Source of the DNA: Lysobacterales bacterium
Lineage (GTDB): Bacteria > Pseudomonadota > Gammaproteobacteria > Xanthomonadales > Marinicellaceae
Reading direction: 5' to 3'
Length of the DNA: 10,377 nt
NCBI GenBank assembly: GCA_015494035.1
Contig: WGBZ01000156.1
Location: 1 to 10,377, forward strand
In this document: in pieces, positions 6,978-10,377 of the stretch
Layout of the letters: every line of letters begins with the position of its first letter
Position numbering within the stretch: the stretch's first letter is position 1
The notes under the pieces: model-generated
Database searches by the model: none
The model's input: only the letters and a program-made list of their open reading frames with translations
What the model was told of the DNA's origin: nothing
Made by a program: the position numbers and the translations under genes

Positions 6978-8015
6978 ATGAACACACAACGCAAGTACAA
7001 CGTGGCCGTGGTGGGCGCCACCGGTCTGGTCGGTGAGACCATTCTCGAAATCCTCAAACAACGCAATTTCCCCATCGAAAACCTGTACCCACTGGCCAGT
7101 GAAAACTCCGCTGGCAGTGAGGTGTACTTTGGCCGCCAGACCGTCACAGTGGGCTCACTGGCCGATTTCGATTTCACTCAGGCGGACATCGCTTTTTTCA
7201 CCGCTGGAGCGGCGGTGTCAGCCGAATACGCCCCGAAAGCCGCAGCCAGTGGCTGCGTGGTCATCGACAACACGTCTCATTTTCGTAACGACCCGGAAAT
7301 CCCCTTGATAGTGCCGGAAGTCAACCCGCAGGCACTGGCCGGCTACGAGAAGCACAACATCATTGCCAACCCCAACTGTTCCACCATCCAGATGCTGGTG
7401 GCGTTGAACCCGATTGAAAAAGCGGTGGGCATCCGCCGCATTGACGTGGCCACCTACCAGTCGGTTTCCGGGGCGGGCAAGAAAGGCATTGAGGAATTGG
7501 CGCAGCAAACCGCGGCCTTGTTGAATTTCAAGGAGCCCAAGGCCGAGGTGTTCAGCGAACAGATTGCCTTTAATGTGATTCCGCACATTGATGAATTCCA
7601 GGACAACGGCTTTACCCGCGAAGAAATGAAGATGGTGTGGGAAACCCGCAAGATATTCGAGCGTGACGATATCCAGATCAACCCCACCTGTGTGCGGGTA
7701 CCGGTTTTTTATGGTCACTCTGAAGCCGTGCACATCGAAACCGATAAAAAAATCACGGCCACCAAGGCACGCCAATTGCTGAAGAAGGCCCCCGGCGTTG
7801 AAGTCATCGACAGCCCGAAACGCAAAAAATACCCCACGCCGGTGGCCGCAGCGGGCAAGGACCCTGTCTACGTGGGTCGTATCCGGGAAAACCTGGCCGT
7901 GCAAAATGGTCTGGATCTGTGGGTGGTGGCTGACAATATTCGCAAGGGTGCGGCCCTGAACAGCGTGCAGATTGCCGAATTGCTTATTGGTTTGCCCCAT
8001 AAGCAGGCAGGCTAG
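6978..8015 (+). CDS. asd: Aspartate-semialdehyde dehydrogenase
   Basis: Reduces L-aspartyl-4-phosphate to aspartate semialdehyde with NADPH, the branch step to lysine, diaminopimelate, threonine and methionine. The 345-aa protein has the nucleotide-binding VAVVGATGLVGE (9-20), the substrate-contacting SHFRNDP (100-106), the nucleophilic cysteine C134 in NPNCST (132-137), YQSVSGAGKKG (160-170), and the acid-base histidine H247 in FYGHSEAVHIE. Because Cys and His are both present, it is a catalytic Asd and not a degenerate USG-1-type paralogue. The length fits the shorter Asd class. The ATG follows GGAA at about 10 bases. No lysine riboswitch is present in the short leader, and no convincing promoter lies between the repeat and the ATG. 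It may be read from aroC or from within the element. fimV follows, as in pseudomonads and relatives. Confidence 0.97.
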   Translation: MNTQRKYNVAVVGATGLVGETILEILKQRNFPIENLYPLASENSAGSEVYFGRQTVTVGSLADFDFTQADIAFFTAGAAVSAEYAPKAAASGCVVIDNTSHFRNDPEIPLIVPEVNPQALAGYEKHNIIANPNCSTIQMLVALNPIEKAVGIRRIDVATYQSVSGAGKKGIEELAQQTAALLNFKEPKAEVFSEQIAFNVIPHIDEFQDNGFTREEMKMVWETRKIFERDDIQINPTCVRVPVFYGHSEAVHIETDKKITATKARQLLKKAPGVEVIDSPKRKKYPTPVAAAGKDPVYVGRIRENLAVQNGLDLWVVADNIRKGAALNSVQIAELLIGLPHKQAG

Positions 8016-8101
8016 GCATGAGGGCATGAGCGGCTAAAAGCATCTTGAATTGAAATTATTAGCCTTTTTAAGGGCTTATAACCGTTTTTTGAGACATATT
8101 C

Positions 8102-8131
8102 TTGGAAATTTTGTTAGCTTTTGGTTAATAT
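8102..8131 (+). promoter_or_regulatory. Candidate promoter in the AT-rich leader of fimV
   Basis: The 198-base gap between asd and fimV is clearly AT-rich in its first half. TTGGAA (8102-8107) lies 18 bases before TAATAT (8126-8131), or 17 before TTAATA, a plausible sigma70 pair. Nearer the gene a small hairpin, GGCAA and TTGCC around a 4-base loop, lies in the leader. No terminator with a T-run after asd was recognised. Confidence 0.35.
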
Positions 8132-8213
8132 CAGCAGCAATGGCCAGTGCCAACAGGCGCGGCCCAAAGGGAACCGGCAAGGCATTGCCAACCAAAATAA
8201 AGTGGAGCGTGGT

Positions 8214-10377
8214 ATGAACAAACGAATTCGCGGGCTGATTCTGCCCATTCCCCTGTTGCTGGCCGGTCAGGCTGCACAGGCTCTGGGCCTGGGAGAACTC
8301 AAGGTTGAGTCGGCACTGGAACAGCCACTCAAGGGGCAAATCCGGCTGATTCTCAATGCGGGTGAATCCCTCGACAAGGTGAAGGTCAAGCTGGCCGCGT
8401 CCGAAGATTACGAGCGCGTCGGCCTGGACCCAACGCTGGTTCCGCCCACGATCAAACTGGCCGTGCGCCAGGGCCCGCAAGGCCCCTACATTGAAATGAC
8501 CTCCAGCCAACCCATTAACGAGCCCATCGTCAGCCTGCTGCTGGAAGCCGACTGGCCCAAGGGCCGTTTGTTGCGTGAATACACCCTGCTATTGGACCCG
8601 CCCAGCTATGCGCCAGTGGCTTCCGTGGCGCCTGCTCGACTGAGCCAGCCGGAAAGCTTTGACCAGATCGTGCAGGAACAGCCTGAGCCGGAACCGGTGG
8701 CTGCAGAACCGCCTCCGCCACCTCAGCCGGCGCCCGAAACAGCGGCAGAACCTGAACCGGCAACGGAGCCATTGGCAGAGCAGGAACCCCTCACTCGTGA
8801 GTTTCCGGTTGAACCACCCACGCCTGCTGCCAATGAAGTGGAAGTCGCCGCTGGCAGCACCTTGTGGTCTATCGCGTCGCAGAATCGCCGTCCCGGTGTC
8901 AGCGTGCAACAGATGATGGTAGCGATTTTGCGCGCCAATCCCGATGCCTTTCTGGATGGCAACATGAACCAGCTGAAAAAAGGCAGCGTGCTACGCATTC
9001 CTTCGGCTGATGAGGCGAACCAGGTGTCGCAGGCCGAAGCCTTGGCGGAAGTGGCTTCACAGTCGCAACAATGGGTGCGTTATCAGGACAAGGCCCGCGA
9101 CATGGTGCCTGCGGCCTATCAGACCCAGGCCAGTGAAGAAGAACCGACCCCGGAAACGGTGGCCAGTGATGAATACAAGCTCGATCTGGTGCCGCCCCGT
9201 GGTGAAAGTGATACGGATACCAGCGGCACGGGCACCGACGCCACAACGGCCACGGAAAATCCCGATTATGCGGAACTGGCGCTGGCGCGAGAAGACCTTG
9301 CTACCCTGGAACAGGAAAAGCAGGAGCTGGCTTCCCGCATTCAGGAACTGGAAAGCATCGTTAACGACCAGCAAACCGTGTTGCAAATGAAAGACGCGGA
9401 CATGGCCAAGCTGCAACAACAGTTGGCTGAACTGAACGAAAAACGCCAGCAACTGGAAGGCAGCGTCAAGGATGTTCAGAATAATATCCGTAACATGAGC
9501 GGAACGGCCGCAGAAACCATGCCAGAAACGCCATCAGAAACAGGCAGTGAAACCGTCGCTGAGTCCGAAACCGGGCTTGCTAAAGGCGATGATGGCGATG
9601 ATCAGGACATGACTGACGAACAAGCCCTGGCCATGAACGAGACGGCTGAAACGGCTGATGAGCCAGAAGTCCATGATGTCTGGGATCAGGAAAACGAATT
9701 GGCCGAAGCGGCAGACGGCACAGAAAATCCTGAGGCCAATGAAGCCGGCAATGTTACAGAGGCGGCTGAGGAAAATGCCACCGTTCCCGAAGCGGTGGAA
9801 GAACCCGTGCTGATCACAGAGAATCCGACCGAAACCACTGATACGCCTGTCACCAGTACGACCTCAGGCGAAGACACCGCCTGGTGGCAAAAGGCCCTGA
9901 ACTGGATCACGGCCAATCCGCTTTATGCCGCTGGCGCGGCCCTGTTGCTGCTACTGCTTGGCCTGTTGCCGCGTATTCTGCGTAAGGAAGATGACGAACT
10001 GGCAGAAAGCGGCACGGGCAGTTTTCTGGACAGCATCGGATCTGGCAGCGACGATTCCACGGTTTCTGAGGCTGCCGAGTCTCCCGAAGCCGATATTGAC
10101 GAGCTGCTGGAGCGCATCGAACAGGAGCCGGACAACGTGGATTTGCTGTATGAAGCCGCGTTGCACTACTACGGTGAAAACGACCAGCAAAACTTCGAGA
10201 ACATGGCCGAAGAGCTTTATGGCCGTTTGGCTGATCCAAACCACCCCAGATGGCAGGAAATTGCTTCCCTGGGCCAAAAGATTGCCCCCGAGAATGCCCT
10301 GTTTGGGGTGGGCTCGCTGACGAACGATCACGAGGCTTTCGAAGAGCCACTGACTGAATCCGGAGAGGCTTCTGACC
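8214..10377 (+). CDS. fimV: FimV-type pilus assembly and cell-pole protein, 3' end outside the window
   Basis: FimV is a large inner-membrane protein that binds peptidoglycan, marks the cell pole, and in Pseudomonas supports type IV pili, twitching and cAMP signalling. The 721 codons seen show a signal peptide cleaved after AQA (residue 23) and the FimV N-terminal domain beginning LGLGELKVESALEQPLKGQI (about 24-135). A Pro/Glu-rich linker follows (about 153-195), then a LysM-type domain (about 206-264, VAAGSTLWSIA...LKKGSVLRIPS). There is a long coiled coil (about 350-430), an acidic Glu/Thr-rich stretch (about 430-560), one transmembrane helix (about 569-590, rich in Leu), and the start of an acidic cytoplasmic part with helical repeat character (DIDELLERIEQEPDN). 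The ATG has GGAG 6 bases upstream. The frame is open to the window edge, so the conserved C-terminal domain is not seen. Confidence 0.92.
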   Translation, partial: MNKRIRGLILPIPLLLAGQAAQALGLGELKVESALEQPLKGQIRLILNAGESLDKVKVKLAASEDYERVGLDPTLVPPTIKLAVRQGPQGPYIEMTSSQPINEPIVSLLLEADWPKGRLLREYTLLLDPPSYAPVASVAPARLSQPESFDQIVQEQPEPEPVAAEPPPPPQPAPETAAEPEPATEPLAEQEPLTREFPVEPPTPAANEVEVAAGSTLWSIASQNRRPGVSVQQMMVAILRANPDAFLDGNMNQLKKGSVLRIPSADEANQVSQAEALAEVASQSQQWVRYQDKARDMVPAAYQTQASEEEPTPETVASDEYKLDLVPPRGESDTDTSGTGTDATTATENPDYAELALAREDLATLEQEKQELASRIQELESIVNDQQTVLQMKDADMAKLQQQLAELNEKRQQLEGSVKDVQNNIRNMSGTAAETMPETPSETGSETVAESETGLAKGDDGDDQDMTDEQALAMNETAETADEPEVHDVWDQENELAEAADGTENPEANEAGNVTEAAEENATVPEAVEEPVLITENPTETTDTPVTSTTSGEDTAWWQKALNWITANPLYAAGAALLLLLLGLLPRILRKEDDELAESGTGSFLDSIGSGSDDSTVSEAAESPEADIDELLERIEQEPDNVDLLYEAALHYYGENDQQNFENMAEELYGRLADPNHPRWQEIASLGQKIAPENALFGVGSLTNDHEAFEEPLTESGEASD

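Noticed and set aside
8030..8090. Intrinsic terminator after asd
   Set aside because: AGCC/GGCT could pair weakly around a T-rich loop and a short T-run follows, but the stem is only about four bases and not convincing.
8076..9452. Minus-strand reading frames opposite fimV
   Set aside because: The plus strand has one continuous frame with signal peptide, FimV domain, LysM, coiled coil and membrane helix; the opposite frames are short and lack domain features.

Overview
The window reads as chromosomal DNA from a gammaproteobacterium of moderately high GC. The support is the set of housekeeping families (NadC, Psd, SCO1/SenC, a DUF938 methyltransferase, PrmB, AroC, Asd), the prmB-aroC overlap, and above all a FimV-type polar/pilus-associated protein directly after asd, an arrangement familiar from Pseudomonas and relatives. 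The genus cannot be fixed from the sequence. There are no rRNA, tRNA, CRISPR, phage or toxin-type genes; this is mostly core genome.

Minus-strand block (positions 30 to about 3650), transcribed leftward: a SCO-family copper chaperone and psd are joined by a 4-base ATGA overlap. An intergenic repeat follows, then a signal-peptide-bearing protein of unknown function (245 aa), then nadC. Psd makes phosphatidylethanolamine, NadC makes nicotinate mononucleotide for NAD, and SCO proteins serve cytochrome oxidase copper-site assembly. No single pathway joins them.

Plus-strand block (3952 to the right edge): a DUF938 SAM-dependent methyltransferase is divergent from the SCO gene. prmB and aroC follow with an 11-base overlap, then a stem-loop and a second copy of the repeat, then asd, and finally fimV, which is cut off by the window edge after 721 codons.

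The main hidden structure is a pair of 158-bp non-coding elements (1945-2102 and 6769-6926), in opposite orientation and about 95% identical by hand alignment. Each is a quasi-palindrome from end to end, with terminal inverted repeats GGAAGCTCTG and a central hairpin. The second is flanked by TTAA on both sides. They look like miniature inverted-repeat transposable elements (MITEs). The first copy ends inside psd, so the last four psd codons and its stop codon are made of element sequence. No new multi-gene system was found.
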